A stretch of DNA of 64,000 nucleotides, taken from assembly GCF_000152625.1 (NCBI RefSeq), contig NZ_CH724156.1, positions 442,966 through 506,965 on the forward strand, in the 5' to 3' direction. This DNA comes from Roseovarius nubinhibens ISM (GTDB lineage: Bacteria; Pseudomonadota; Alphaproteobacteria; Rhodobacterales; Rhodobacteraceae). Numbering within the stretch: the stretch's first letter is position 1; the number at the start of each line of letters is the position of its first letter. Below are positions 8,731 through 17,221 of the stretch, piece by piece. The position numbers and the translations under genes were made by a program. The notes under the pieces were generated by a model. The model saw only the letters and a program-made list of their open reading frames with translations. It was not told the DNA's origin and made no database searches.

Positions 8731-9609
8731 ATGACAGACACCGGCCCAGCTTCAGGCCCCGATTCAGGCCCAGACACCGGCCCCAACGCCGATCAGGCCG
8801 CCTATTGGCAGTCCCGCGCCGGCCAGAAATGGGTCACCCATCAGGCGACGCTCGACCGGCTCTTTGAAAACGTGCTGGCCGCCACCCTCGCCCGCGCCGC
8901 CCCGCAGCCGGGCGAAAAGGTGCTCGACATCGGCTGCGGCACCGGGGCCAGCACCCGCGCCCTGGCCGAGGCCATTGGGCCAGAGGGCCATGTCACCGGC
9001 ATCGACATCTCCGCCCCGCTGATCGATCTGGCCCGCGCCCGCGTCACCGGCCCCCAGGCCAGTTTCCTGCGCGCCGATGCCCAGACCCAGAGCTTCGCGC
9101 CCGAGCATGATCTTCTCTTCTCGCGCTTCGGAGTAATGTTCTTCGACGATCCCGTCGCCGCCTTCGCCAATCTGCGCCGCGCCGCCAAACCCGGCGCGCG
9201 GCTCGCCATGATCTGCTGGGGCCCGATGCCCGACAACCCATGGTTCCGCCTGCCCTTCAAAGCCGCGGTCGAACGGCTCGGCCGCCCCTCACCACTGCCC
9301 GAATTCGCCCCCGGCCCGACCGCCTTCAAGGACATCGACCGGGTGACCGGCATCCTGCGCGACGCAGGCTGGTCCGCCGCCGAAGGGGAGGAGGTCGAGA
9401 TCCCGCTCCTGCCGCCACAGGTGCTGCACGAGGCCGCCGAATTCGCCTGCCTCATCGGCCCCGCCGCCCGCACGCTTCAGGAAAAAGACGGCACCGAGGA
9501 CGACCGCTCGGCCATCATAGAGGCCACCGCCGCTTTGCTGTCGCAATACCGACGCGATACCGACCTGACGATTCCGGCCCGTCTCATCCTCTACAGCGCC
9601 CGCGCCTGA
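8731..9609 (+). CDS. Class I SAM-dependent methyltransferase
   Basis: 292 aa. The motif VLDIGCGTGASTRALAEA (about residues 68-85) is motif I of Rossmann-fold methyltransferases, followed by the acidic residue of motif II in VTGIDISAPLIDLA and motif III around LLFSRFGVMFFDDP. It resembles UbiE/MenG- or arsenite-methyltransferase-like proteins, but no substrate-specific residues can be named. The first 20 residues consist mostly of Gly-Pro-Asp/Ser repeats (GPASGPDSGPDTGP), encoded by an imperfect 12-nt tandem repeat; this low-complexity extension precedes the usual family start near AYWQSRAGQKWV. The gene follows the DUF2794 gene by 4 nt. Confidence 0.85.
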   Translation: MTDTGPASGPDSGPDTGPNADQAAYWQSRAGQKWVTHQATLDRLFENVLAATLARAAPQPGEKVLDIGCGTGASTRALAEAIGPEGHVTGIDISAPLIDLARARVTGPQASFLRADAQTQSFAPEHDLLFSRFGVMFFDDPVAAFANLRRAAKPGARLAMICWGPMPDNPWFRLPFKAAVERLGRPSPLPEFAPGPTAFKDIDRVTGILRDAGWSAAEGEEVEIPLLPPQVLHEAAEFACLIGPAARTLQEKDGTEDDRSAIIEATAALLSQYRRDTDLTIPARLILYSARA

Positions 9610-9610
9610 A

Positions 9611-9659
9611 CGCTTCTTCTGGCCCGAAATATCCCGGGGGTCCGGGGGCTGGCCCCCGG
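9611..9659. repeat. Intergenic repeat with bidirectional hairpin, copy 1 (convergent junction)
   Basis: Bases 9611-9639 contain CTTCTGGCCCGAAATATCCC and match 32511-32539 at 26 of 29 positions. It is followed by the perfect hairpin CCGGGGGC-TG-GCCCCCGG-like dyad at 9642-9659. Both copies lie between convergent gene pairs, consistent with a mobile or conserved bidirectional terminator cassette. Confidence 0.6.
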
Positions 9660-9691
9660 CTCTTCCCCCGGTCACTCCCCCGGTTCTAACC

Positions 9692-10663
9692 TTACTTCGA
9701 CCGCGCCGCGACCTGCCCCGCCATGACGCACAGGATCTCATACATCACCGACATGCCGAGAAAGGCCGTGCCCCCCGACATGTCAAACGGCGGCGACACT
9801 TCGACCATATCCGCACCGACGATATTGACCCCTTCCAACGCGCGGCAAACCTGCAGCGCCTGATAGGAATTGGGCCCACCCACCTCCGGCGTCCCGGTGC
9901 CCGGCGCAAAGGTTGGGTCAACGAAATCAATATCATAGCTCACATAGGTCGGGCCATCTCCGGCGATCTCCCGCGCCTCCGCCATGACATCTTCGACGCC
10001 GCGCGCATGAAACTCTTCGATGAGGATGAGACGGATGCCCTCGGCCTTGGCAAAGTCGCGATCCTCCTCGTCATACATGGTGCCGCGAATGCCGATCTGG
10101 ACCACGCGTTTCGGGTCGAGAAGGCCTTCCTCCACCGCCCGCCGGAAGGGCGTGCCATGGGTGTACATCATGCCGCCGAAATAGCTGTGAAAGAGATCCG
10201 TGTGGCTGTCGAAATGGATCATCCCCACCGGCGATTTCTTGGCCACCGACCGCAGCACCGGCAGCGACGTCAGGTGATCCCCCCCCGCCGTCAGCGGTAG
10301 AATCCCCGCCTCGATCACCTTGTCATAATACGCCGTGATCCGCGCCATACTGTCCTGAATATCCGCCGGATTCGGCCCGACATCGCCGAGATCGGCACAG
10401 CGCGCCGCCTCAAAGGGCCGCATCCCGCTCACCGCATGCTGGGCGCGCATCATGGTCGAGGCATCGCGCAGCTGACGCGGCCCGTGGCGCGGCCCGGGCC
10501 GGTTGGTGGTGCCACTGTCCCAAGGCACCCCGATGAGCCCGATCTCCACCTCGCCGAACCGCGCGTGATCCGGCGCCACATGCGGCAACCGCATGAAGGT
10601 CGGCACGCCCGCAAAACGCGGCAGCTCGAACCCCGAAATCGGGTGAAAGAATGTATCGCTCAT
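9692..10663 (-). CDS. speB: Ureohydrolase (agmatinase/guanidino-acid hydrolase family)
   Basis: 323 aa. The binuclear manganese motifs are present: GGDHLTSLP, DSHTD and SYDIDFVDP. The N-terminus (FAGVPTFMRLP, then GLIGVPWDSGTTNRPG-RHGPR) and C-terminus (VEVSPPFD.SGGTA) are closer to guanidinopropionase/guanidinobutyrase-type enzymes than to short E. coli agmatinase, so the guanidino substrate cannot be decided; agmatine to putrescine plus urea is the default reading. GGAGGACTTTC precedes the ATG at 10663. The start overlaps the end of the NlpC/P60 gene as ATGA, so it is the last gene of a pepB–nlpC–speB operon. A homospermidine synthase lies 33 kb away. Confidence 0.85.
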   Translation of the reverse strand: MSDTFFHPISGFELPRFAGVPTFMRLPHVAPDHARFGEVEIGLIGVPWDSGTTNRPGPRHGPRQLRDASTMMRAQHAVSGMRPFEAARCADLGDVGPNPADIQDSMARITAYYDKVIEAGILPLTAGGDHLTSLPVLRSVAKKSPVGMIHFDSHTDLFHSYFGGMMYTHGTPFRRAVEEGLLDPKRVVQIGIRGTMYDEEDRDFAKAEGIRLILIEEFHARGVEDVMAEAREIAGDGPTYVSYDIDFVDPTFAPGTGTPEVGGPNSYQALQVCRALEGVNIVGADMVEVSPPFDMSGGTAFLGMSVMYEILCVMAGQVAARSK

Positions 10664-11499
10664 GAAAGTCCTCCCAGACGTTTGCGGGCCGTGACCGGCC
10701 CCTCTCCCTGCGCCGCGATCCGGGCGATGGCCGCGCGCAGCGGCTCATAGGCCACCGCCATGTGATGGGCATTGGCATGCAACAGCGTCACGCTATCCGC
10801 CATCATCCCCACATGACCTTTCCAAAACACCAGATCGCCGCGCTGCAGCTCCGCGCCCTCGTCCAGGCTTTGCCCAAGCTCGGCCGCCTGCATGTCGCTG
10901 TCGCCGGGACAGGCCCTGCCACAGGCCGCGAGCCCCGCCTGCACCAGCCCCGAACAATCGATGCCAAAGCCCGAATTGCCGCCCCAGAGATAGGGCGTGC
11001 CCAAAAGCCGCTCGGCCACCGCCACCGGGTCGCTCTCCGGCTCCTCCGCCGGGGCCAGATGCGCCGCAAGCGCATAGCGCCCATCCAGAAGCCGCACGAA
11101 CCGCCCGGCCTCGCCCACCACGCAGAGCTGACTGCCGAGCGACAGCGGCACCGGCCCCGCGCATTTGATATCGGGCGCGGCAAAGACCAGCGTCCGCGCC
11201 ATCTGCACCCGATGCGTCGGGCGCGCCCAACCGGCCAACCCCTCGGCCCGCGCATAGCCCACATGCCCGTTGCCCTCATCGCGCAGAAAGGCCCAGCCTT
11301 CGCGCGTCTCGAGATGGGTCACCCGCTGCCCCAAAAGCACCTGCCGCTCGACCCGTGGCGCATGCGGATAGGCATAGAGCGACAGCACCGGCGCGACCAC
11401 CCGCATCGCCGTGCCCTCAGCGAACCGCTCTGCCGTGACCTGACCGCGCAGCGACGCATGCGCCACCCGGTCATTGGCGAAATGACGACGCCGGTCCAT
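10660..11499 (-). CDS. NlpC/P60 family cell-wall peptidase
   Basis: 279 aa. Two bacterial SH3-like segments (about residues 30-150, for example PHAPRVERQVLLGQRVTHLETREGWAF) precede a C-terminal NlpC/P60 domain. The catalytic cysteine lies in GFGIDCSGLVQAGL, the histidine in GDLVFWKGHVGMM and the third polar residue in LLHANAHHMAV. Such enzymes cut the D-Glu to diaminopimelate bond of stem peptides or recycled muropeptides. No export signal is evident, which favours a role on cytoplasmic muropeptides. The ATG at 11499 overlaps the aminopeptidase stop (TGATG) and the stop overlaps the next start (ATGA), so translation is coupled on both sides. Confidence 0.88.
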   Translation of the reverse strand: MDRRRHFANDRVAHASLRGQVTAERFAEGTAMRVVAPVLSLYAYPHAPRVERQVLLGQRVTHLETREGWAFLRDEGNGHVGYARAEGLAGWARPTHRVQMARTLVFAAPDIKCAGPVPLSLGSQLCVVGEAGRFVRLLDGRYALAAHLAPAEEPESDPVAVAERLLGTPYLWGGNSGFGIDCSGLVQAGLAACGRACPGDSDMQAAELGQSLDEGAELQRGDLVFWKGHVGMMADSVTLLHANAHHMAVAYEPLRAAIARIAAQGEGPVTARKRLGGLS

Positions 11500-12899
11500 C
11501 ACAGGCCCAGCATCTCGGGCAGCGCCCCAAGCAGCGCCCGCGCCCCCATGCCGACCCCGCCCTTGGGCCGCGCCGGGGCCGCGCTCGGGCTCCAGCCATA
11601 GATGTCGAAATGCATATAGCGCGTCTCGCCCGCGAACCGCCGCAGGAAAAGCGCCGCGGTGATCGACCCGGCAAAGCCCCCCTTGGGCGCATTGTCGAGA
11701 TCGGCGATACCGGGCTCGATCATCGCCTCATAGGGCTGGTGAAAGGGCAGCCGCCAGACCGGATCGGCCATCCGCCCAGCCGCCGCCATCAACGCCTGCG
11801 CATCGCCCTCGTCATCGGTGTAATAGGGCGCGAGATCCGGCCCCACAGCCACCCGCGCCGCGCCGGTCAGCGTCGCCATCGACACCATGAGATCGGGGGT
11901 GTCTTCCGCCCCATAGGCCAGCGCATCCGCCAGAACCAGCCGCCCCTCGGCATCGGTGTTGTTGATCTCGACCGTCAGCCCCTTGCGCGACCGATAGATA
12001 TCGCCGGGCCGAAAGGCATTGCCCGCCACCGCGTTCTCGACCGCCGGGATCAGCACCCGCAGCCGCAGCGGCAGGCCGAGCGCCATGATCATCTGCGCAA
12101 GGCCCAGAACCGTCGCCGCCCCGCCCATATCCTTCTTCATCAGCCCCATCGACGCCCCGGGCTTGAGGTTGAGCCCGCCGGTATCAAAACAGACCCCCTT
12201 GCCCACCAGACACAAAAGCGGCCCCTCGCTGCCCCAGCGCATGTCGATGAGCCGCGGCGCGGCCTCTGCCGCCCGCCCCACCGTGTGGATGAGCGGAAAG
12301 TTCTGCGCCAGCAGCTCCTCGCCCGCCGTCACCTCTACCGCCGCGCCATGGGCCGCCGCCAGATCGCGGCACGCCGCTTCGAGCTCGGCCGGCCCCATAT
12401 CCTCGGCCGGCGTGTTGATCAGATCACGGGTGAGCGCCTCGCCCGCCGCCATCGCCTCGATCCGCGCCGCATCGACGCCCTCGGGCGCCACAAGCCGCGC
12501 CTGCCCGCGCTTTTGGCTGGCATAACGGTCGAAGGCATAGCCGGTCAGCAGCCAGCCCAGCGCCTCTTCGGCCCGCCGCTCTGCCGCCAAACCGTCAAGC
12601 CGGTAGATCCCTTCGGGAAGCCCCGCCGCCACTGTCGCCAGATGAAACCGCCCGCGCGCCCGCACCTTGGCCTCGCCATAGCCCGCCAGCACAAGGTCGA
12701 GCCCGCCGTCGGCATCGGGCACCAAGAGAACCTCTCCCAGCCGCGCGGAAAACCCCGCCGCCTTGGCCCATTGCGCCACGCGCCCCGGCTGCGCGGCCAG
12801 CCAATCGTCAAGTTCGCCCGCCTCGATCACCTGCACCGGAACGGCATTTTCCGCTGTGGCAAAACCTGCGAGCGAGGGGGCGGGCGTCTCGGATGTCAT
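11499..12899 (-). CDS. pepB: Leucyl aminopeptidase family protein (M17)
   Basis: 466 aa cytoplasmic metallo-aminopeptidase. The M17 catalytic domain is in the C-terminal half: VGKGVCFDTGGLNLKPG (metal-binding Asp), MKKDMGGAA (Lys and Asp ligands) and the signature NTDAEGRLVLADAL. The N-terminal domain is divergent, as in the PepB-like branch. The start is the ATG at 12899 (the in-frame TTG at 12920 is less likely), but the ribosome site is weak. First gene of an overlapping pepB–nlpC–speB set, which suggests combined peptide and muropeptide recycling; the link to the ureohydrolase is not obvious. Confidence 0.92.
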   Translation of the reverse strand: MTSETPAPSLAGFATAENAVPVQVIEAGELDDWLAAQPGRVAQWAKAAGFSARLGEVLLVPDADGGLDLVLAGYGEAKVRARGRFHLATVAAGLPEGIYRLDGLAAERRAEEALGWLLTGYAFDRYASQKRGQARLVAPEGVDAARIEAMAAGEALTRDLINTPAEDMGPAELEAACRDLAAAHGAAVEVTAGEELLAQNFPLIHTVGRAAEAAPRLIDMRWGSEGPLLCLVGKGVCFDTGGLNLKPGASMGLMKKDMGGAATVLGLAQMIMALGLPLRLRVLIPAVENAVAGNAFRPGDIYRSRKGLTVEINNTDAEGRLVLADALAYGAEDTPDLMVSMATLTGAARVAVGPDLAPYYTDDEGDAQALMAAAGRMADPVWRLPFHQPYEAMIEPGIADLDNAPKGGFAGSITAALFLRRFAGETRYMHFDIYGWSPSAAPARPKGGVGMGARALLGALPEMLGL

Positions 12900-13030
12900 A
12901 CTGGGGGAACCTTCTGGCAAGGGCGCGATGGCCGAACTGATTTGCCCCAGCCTACTGCCCGCCCCGGCGCGTGCAAGCCCTCAGATCGCCCGATCCGGCC
13001 CGCGCCCCTATTCCCCCGATCCGCCGCCGG

Positions 13031-13423
13031 TCAAATCGACAAATCCTGCAATTCCCACAGCTCGTTGAGCGAACAATCCCCGATCCGGAGCAGCCGCGTC
13101 ATCACCGCCGCCAGCGCCACGGCATCGCCCGCGTCAATGGCCACGCCCACATCGCGCGCCACCCGCGCCAGGGTCGCCATGCCGATCTGTTCGGCAATCG
13201 CCGCCACGCTGCGCGCCCCGCGATAGCTTTCTTCGAAATCGCGCGCCTTCCACGACCGATCCACATGCGCCAGCCGCGTCGCCAGATCCTCGAGCGCCCG
13301 GCACACCGCATTTTCGGCCCCCGCCTCGCCCAGCTCTTCATACAGAAGGCCAAGCCGGTCGGTATCGAGCCGCACGGTTTCCTCCCAGCGGAGCATGGTC
13401 ACCCGGTCCACGTTCTCACCCAT
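13031..13423 (-). CDS. Conserved hypothetical helical protein, possibly HPt-like
   Basis: 130 aa, acidic and probably all-helical with no signal or membrane segment. It contains VCRALEDLATRLAHVDRSWK, then the stretch ARDFEESYRGARSVAAIAEQIGM and ends in GDCSLNELWELQDL. The length and helix-rich pattern with alternating small residues recall histidine-phosphotransfer (HPt) four-helix bundles, but the usual H-x-L-K-G motif is missing, so this is only a structural guess. The ATG at 13423 is preferred over GTG 13432. It starts 163 nt from, and divergent to, the carbonic anhydrase gene. Confidence 0.6.
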   Translation of the reverse strand: MGENVDRVTMLRWEETVRLDTDRLGLLYEELGEAGAENAVCRALEDLATRLAHVDRSWKARDFEESYRGARSVAAIAEQIGMATLARVARDVGVAIDAGDAVALAAVMTRLLRIGDCSLNELWELQDLSI

Positions 13424-13585
13424 CCTGTTCACCCCAATGTCCTGTTGCCCCCATAGCCGGACCAGTATCGCGGACCCCGCTTGTCAAAAGGTTTCGCCAA
13501 ACCCGGATTCTCTCTCGAATTCTCTGTGAATTCCCGCTATTGAGACCGACAGCCAAATTTCTTTGTGTCACCAATAGAGAGAGCC

Positions 13586-14236
13586 ATGGAAAACGCCCGC
13601 CCCCTCCCATCCTATCTCGTGCAACGCTATCGCGGTTGGAAAGCCACCAGCTATGCCAATAACGAATCGTGGTATCGCCGCCTGTCGGACGAGGGTCAGC
13701 ACCCGCGCGCCATGATCATCTCCTGCTGTGACAGCCGGGTGCAGGTCACCTCGATCTTCGGCGCCGATCAGGGCGAGTTCTTCATCCACCGCAACATCGC
13801 CAACCTCGTGCCCCCCTATCAGCCCGACGGCAATCAGCACGGCACCTCGGCGGCGGTCGAATATGCGGTGACCGCGCTCAAGGTGGCGCATGTGATCGTC
13901 ATGGGCCATTCGAGCTGCGGTGGCGTCAAAGGCTGCCATGACATGTGCTCTGGCGCGGCCCCCGAGCTCGAGAAAAAGAGCAGCTTCGTCGGCCGCTGGA
14001 TGGACATCCTGCGCCCCGGCTACGAACGGGTCAAGGACATCAAGGACCCCATCGAACGCACTGCCGCGCTTGAAAAAGAAGCGGTCGTCGTGTCGCTCGA
14101 AAACCTGATGAAATTCCCCTTCGTGGCCTCCGAGGTCAAAGAAGGCCGGCTGTCGCTGCACGGTCTCTGGCATGACATCGGCGAAGGCACGCTCGAACAT
14201 TACCTGCCCGAGAAAGGCACGTTCGAGAAGGTCTGA
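13586..14236 (+). CDS. can: Beta-carbonic anhydrase
   Basis: 216 aa. The zinc site of beta-class carbonic anhydrases is visible: C47 within SCCDSRV (the C-x-D-x-R dyad), H108 and C111 in GHSSCGGVKG. Interconverts CO2 and bicarbonate in the cytoplasm, supplying bicarbonate to carboxylases. The ATG at 13586 follows AGAGAGAG and the frame upstream is not conserved. A strong rho-independent terminator is present 40 nt downstream. Monocistronic. Confidence 0.95.
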   Translation: MENARPLPSYLVQRYRGWKATSYANNESWYRRLSDEGQHPRAMIISCCDSRVQVTSIFGADQGEFFIHRNIANLVPPYQPDGNQHGTSAAVEYAVTALKVAHVIVMGHSSCGGVKGCHDMCSGAAPELEKKSSFVGRWMDILRPGYERVKDIKDPIERTAALEKEAVVVSLENLMKFPFVASEVKEGRLSLHGLWHDIGEGTLEHYLPEKGTFEKV

Positions 14237-14275
14237 GCCGCCTCAGACCGGGCCGGATAACACTGGATCACAGAG

Positions 14276-14310
14276 AAACAGCGCGGATCGCTCCGCGCTG
14301 TTTTGCGTTT
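14276..14310 (+). terminator. Rho-independent terminator of the carbonic anhydrase gene
   Basis: A perfect 12-bp stem, AAACAGCGCGGA (14276-14287) with TCCGCGCTGTTT (14292-14303), tetraloop TCGC, followed by TGCGTTT. Because the stem ends in A/T tracts on both sides it can also serve the convergent DUF4139 gene. Confidence 0.9.
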
Positions 14311-14332
14311 AACCGGGGCCGTCCAGGCGGGC

Positions 14333-15970
14333 TTAGCGGAGCACCTTGTCCTCCGGCCATTTCAGCCATTGATCGAGCTTCACAACCTTGGTCTCGCCCG
14401 CCGCCAGATCGAAATGCCATTCCAGCACGCCGCGCTGCCCGTCGAGATCGCTCTCGCTCACCCGAGGTGCCGCTTCCCATGTGATCTCGAGCTGCTCCTG
14501 CTCGGAATAAGGCACCCGGTCGCGCAGCCGCACCGGCCAGTCTTCGCCCGTCAGGTTTTCGACCTCGATGCGCACCGCCTCATTCATGTCGTTGGATTTG
14601 CGGATCACCCCCCGGTCGCCCTCTTGCCGGTCCTCGATCCGCCGGGTGAGCCGCAGCCCGTCAATCGGGCCAAAAGCAATATCCGCCTCGGCCCCGGCGG
14701 GGACCAGTTCGCTATAGCCGCGCCCGACGAATTTGCCGTCGAGATATTTCATCACCATGCCGGGCAGGATCATCTCGCCGGTGTCATTGGTCATATCGGC
14801 CATGAGAAAGGCCGAACTGTCCGCCAGAGGCACGGCGCGGGCATAGGTCTCGGTCGTGGTCTCGAGCGTGCCGAGATCGATCCGCACCCGGTCCGCGCCA
14901 GAGGCCAGCGACAGTGGCCGGTTGTAGCGATAGCTCACCGACAGCCCGTCAAACTCGGCCTCGGCGACAATCGCCGGGGCCGGTTCCGCCGCCATCTCGG
15001 CCCGGGCGAAATCATCCGCCGCCGCGCCGCGCAGGGTCTTGAGCACCGGCTGCGGCGCGTCCTTGTCGGTGATCCAGCGCTGCCAGGGATGCACTTCGCT
15101 CGGCTCGGTCTGTTCCACCGGGCGCACCGTCGACAGGGTCAGATCGACCGCTTGCCAGTTCTCGCCGCTGGCCTGGCTCACATAGGCGCCGCGCGCAATC
15201 TCGAGCTGCCCGCTCTGCCGGTCGAGCCGCATGTCATAGACCGGCTGCCAGCCCGCCTGATGCACATTGTAGCTCAGCGTGATGCGCCCCTCGGTCGCCG
15301 CATCGGCCTCGATCGCCACCGCGAGCATCGCATGCGGCCCCTCCTGCGGCACCAGCGCCGCCAGCGCCTCGCGGGCCGCCTGCAAATCCTCTGTGAGGTC
15401 CTTGAGATCGCGCTCTGCCGCCTCGGCCCGGAGCCGCGCCGCCTGTGCCGCCTGTTTGGCGCTGAGCGTCTCGTCGCCCACCAGCCCGATCAGCTCGCGC
15501 AGCGCGGCGGGCTCCATCTGGGCCACCCCGTCGCCCTGCCCCAGCGCCGCCAGAAACGCCACCCGCGCCTCCGCCGCCTCCTGTTCGAGACGCACCCCCT
15601 CGATCTCGGCCCGCGCCCCGCGCAGCGCCTCTTCGAGACGTTCGACCTCGGCCTCGGCGGCCTCGATGGCCTCGCCCTTGGCCGGATCGCGCGGCGGCAC
15701 ATAATCGCGCCGGGTGGTGAGCGTGCCCATCGCCGCCCCCTCGACCGCGACCCGCACCGAATCGAGATCGGTGTCGCGCGGCAGATCGAGCAGGATCAGC
15801 TCATGCTCGCCCTGCGGCGCGCTGAACGTGGCCTCGCGGGTGACGGTGCCACCGCTCGGATAGAGCGTCACGGACCGCACCTCGGCGCGCAGCGGAATAT
15901 CCTCCGCAAAGAGCGCCGCAGGGGCCACGGACGCCACGGTGGCAGACAGGATCAGGGGCAACATACGCAT
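14333..15970 (-). CDS. DUF4139/DUF4140 domain protein (mucoidy-inhibitor MuiA family)
   Basis: 545 aa. A cleavable signal peptide (MRMLPLILSATVASVAPAALFAED) is followed by the DUF4140 beta-domain (residues about 25-120, VRSVTLYPSGGTVTREA), a coiled coil rich in Glu/Ala/Leu (about 120-230) and the DUF4139 beta-rich domain (about 260-545, beginning near LSYNVHQAGWQPVYDMRL). The family is found across bacteria and eukaryotes, is periplasmic or secreted in Gram-negatives, and has no established biochemical role. CGGAGGAATTCTG precedes the ATG at 15970, which decides the start against in-frame upstream methionines. Monocistronic, downstream of asd but separated from it by a terminator. Confidence 0.85.
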   Translation of the reverse strand: MRMLPLILSATVASVAPAALFAEDIPLRAEVRSVTLYPSGGTVTREATFSAPQGEHELILLDLPRDTDLDSVRVAVEGAAMGTLTTRRDYVPPRDPAKGEAIEAAEAEVERLEEALRGARAEIEGVRLEQEAAEARVAFLAALGQGDGVAQMEPAALRELIGLVGDETLSAKQAAQAARLRAEAAERDLKDLTEDLQAAREALAALVPQEGPHAMLAVAIEADAATEGRITLSYNVHQAGWQPVYDMRLDRQSGQLEIARGAYVSQASGENWQAVDLTLSTVRPVEQTEPSEVHPWQRWITDKDAPQPVLKTLRGAAADDFARAEMAAEPAPAIVAEAEFDGLSVSYRYNRPLSLASGADRVRIDLGTLETTTETYARAVPLADSSAFLMADMTNDTGEMILPGMVMKYLDGKFVGRGYSELVPAGAEADIAFGPIDGLRLTRRIEDRQEGDRGVIRKSNDMNEAVRIEVENLTGEDWPVRLRDRVPYSEQEQLEITWEAAPRVSESDLDGQRGVLEWHFDLAAGETKVVKLDQWLKWPEDKVLR

Positions 15971-16068
15971 CAGAATTCCTCCGGGAAAATACCTGAGGCT
16001 CATGTTTGCACCACAGCCCCCGAATGCAAGCGCGGCCCCACGCATACGCGGAATGATGCCTGTCGCGG

Positions 16069-16102
16069 AAACGCAAAACGGCGCGGGGGTTCCCCCGCGC
16101 CG
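16069..16102 (-). terminator. Rho-independent terminator of asd
   Basis: The 11-bp stem CGGCGCGGGGG (16079-16089) pairs with CCCCCGCGCCG (16092-16102). On the minus strand it is followed by TTTTGCGTTT. It lies 25 nt beyond the asd stop codon. Confidence 0.85.
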
Positions 16103-16126
16103 CTCACTGCTCAAAACTTTGAAAAC

Positions 16127-17149
16127 TCAGGCTTTCTTGAGAACCCGGTTGCCCAGCGTCTCGGCGATCTGCACCGCGTTGAGCGCCGCGCCCTTGCGCA
16201 AATTGTCGGACACGCACCACAGGTTCAGACCGTTCTCGATGGTGCCGTCTTGACGGATGCGGCTGATGAAGGTCGCATAATCGCCCACGCATTCCTTGGG
16301 CGTGACATAGCCACCGTCTTCGCGCTTATCGATCACCATGATGCCCGGCGCCTCGCGCAGGATGTCGCGCGCCTCGTCCTCGTCGAGGAAATCCTCGAAC
16401 TCGATGTTGATCGCCTCGGAATGGCCAACAAACACCGGCACCCGGACACAGGTCGCGGTGACCTTGATCGCCGGATCGACGATCTTCTTGGTCTCGGCCA
16501 CCATCTTCCACTCTTCCTTGGTCGACCCGTCTTCCATGAAGACATCGATATGCGGAATGACGTTGAAGGCGATTTCCTTGGTGTATTTCTTCGGCGGCAC
16601 GTCGGAGACCGGGTTATAGACCGCTTTGGTCTGCTCCCAGAGCTCATCCATGCCTTCCTTGCCCGAGCCGCTCACCGACTGATAGGTCGAGACCACGACG
16701 CGCTTGATCCGGGCGCGGTCATGCAGCGGCTTGAGCGCCACGACCATCTGCGCCGTCGAACAGTTCGGGTTGGCGATGATGTTCTTCTTGGCATAGCCTT
16801 CGACCGCCTCGGGGTTCACCTCCGGCACGACCAGCGGCACATCCGGGTCATAGCGATAGAGCGAGCTGTTATCGATCACGACACAGCCAGCCGCGGCCGC
16901 CTTGGGCGCGTATTTCTTCGTCGCGTCCGAGCCGATGGCAAAGAGCGCGATGTCCCAGCCGGTGAAATCGAACGTGTCCAGATCCTCGGTCTTCAAAGTT
17001 CGCTCGCCAAAGCTGACCTCAGTGCCGAGCGACCGGCGGCTGGCAAGCACCGCGATCTCATCGACCGGAAACTGGCGCTCGGCCAGGATGTTCAGCATTT
17101 CGCGGCCCACATTGCCCGTGGCGCCGGCGATGACGACTTTGTAACCCAT
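16127..17149 (-). CDS. asd: Aspartate-semialdehyde dehydrogenase
   Basis: 340 aa, reduces aspartyl phosphate to aspartate semialdehyde with NADPH, feeding lysine, threonine and methionine synthesis. VVIAGATGNVGREML is the NADP Rossmann motif; the nucleophilic cysteine lies in IIANPNCSTAQMVV; the substrate-binding region SVSGSGKEGMDEL and the histidine in VGHSEAINIEF complete the active site. The ATG at 17149 with GGGAG upstream is chosen over an upstream in-frame GTG/ATG extension. A terminator follows at 16069-16102. dapA, the next lysine-branch enzyme, is at 3082-3957. Confidence 0.96.
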   Translation of the reverse strand: MGYKVVIAGATGNVGREMLNILAERQFPVDEIAVLASRRSLGTEVSFGERTLKTEDLDTFDFTGWDIALFAIGSDATKKYAPKAAAAGCVVIDNSSLYRYDPDVPLVVPEVNPEAVEGYAKKNIIANPNCSTAQMVVALKPLHDRARIKRVVVSTYQSVSGSGKEGMDELWEQTKAVYNPVSDVPPKKYTKEIAFNVIPHIDVFMEDGSTKEEWKMVAETKKIVDPAIKVTATCVRVPVFVGHSEAINIEFEDFLDEDEARDILREAPGIMVIDKREDGGYVTPKECVGDYATFISRIRQDGTIENGLNLWCVSDNLRKGAALNAVQIAETLGNRVLKKA

Positions 17150-17221
17150 GTTCTGATCTCCCGTAGGTTGGGGGGTTGACGGGCGGGTCATAACGCTTTC
17201 GGGTCCGAGGTTAAAGGGGCT

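Noticed and set aside
14303..17179. Very long open frame (958 codons) on the plus strand
   Set aside because: It lies exactly opposite the DUF4139 and asd genes. It comes from codon bias in high-GC DNA and its composition (Arg/His/Pro/Leu) is not protein-like.
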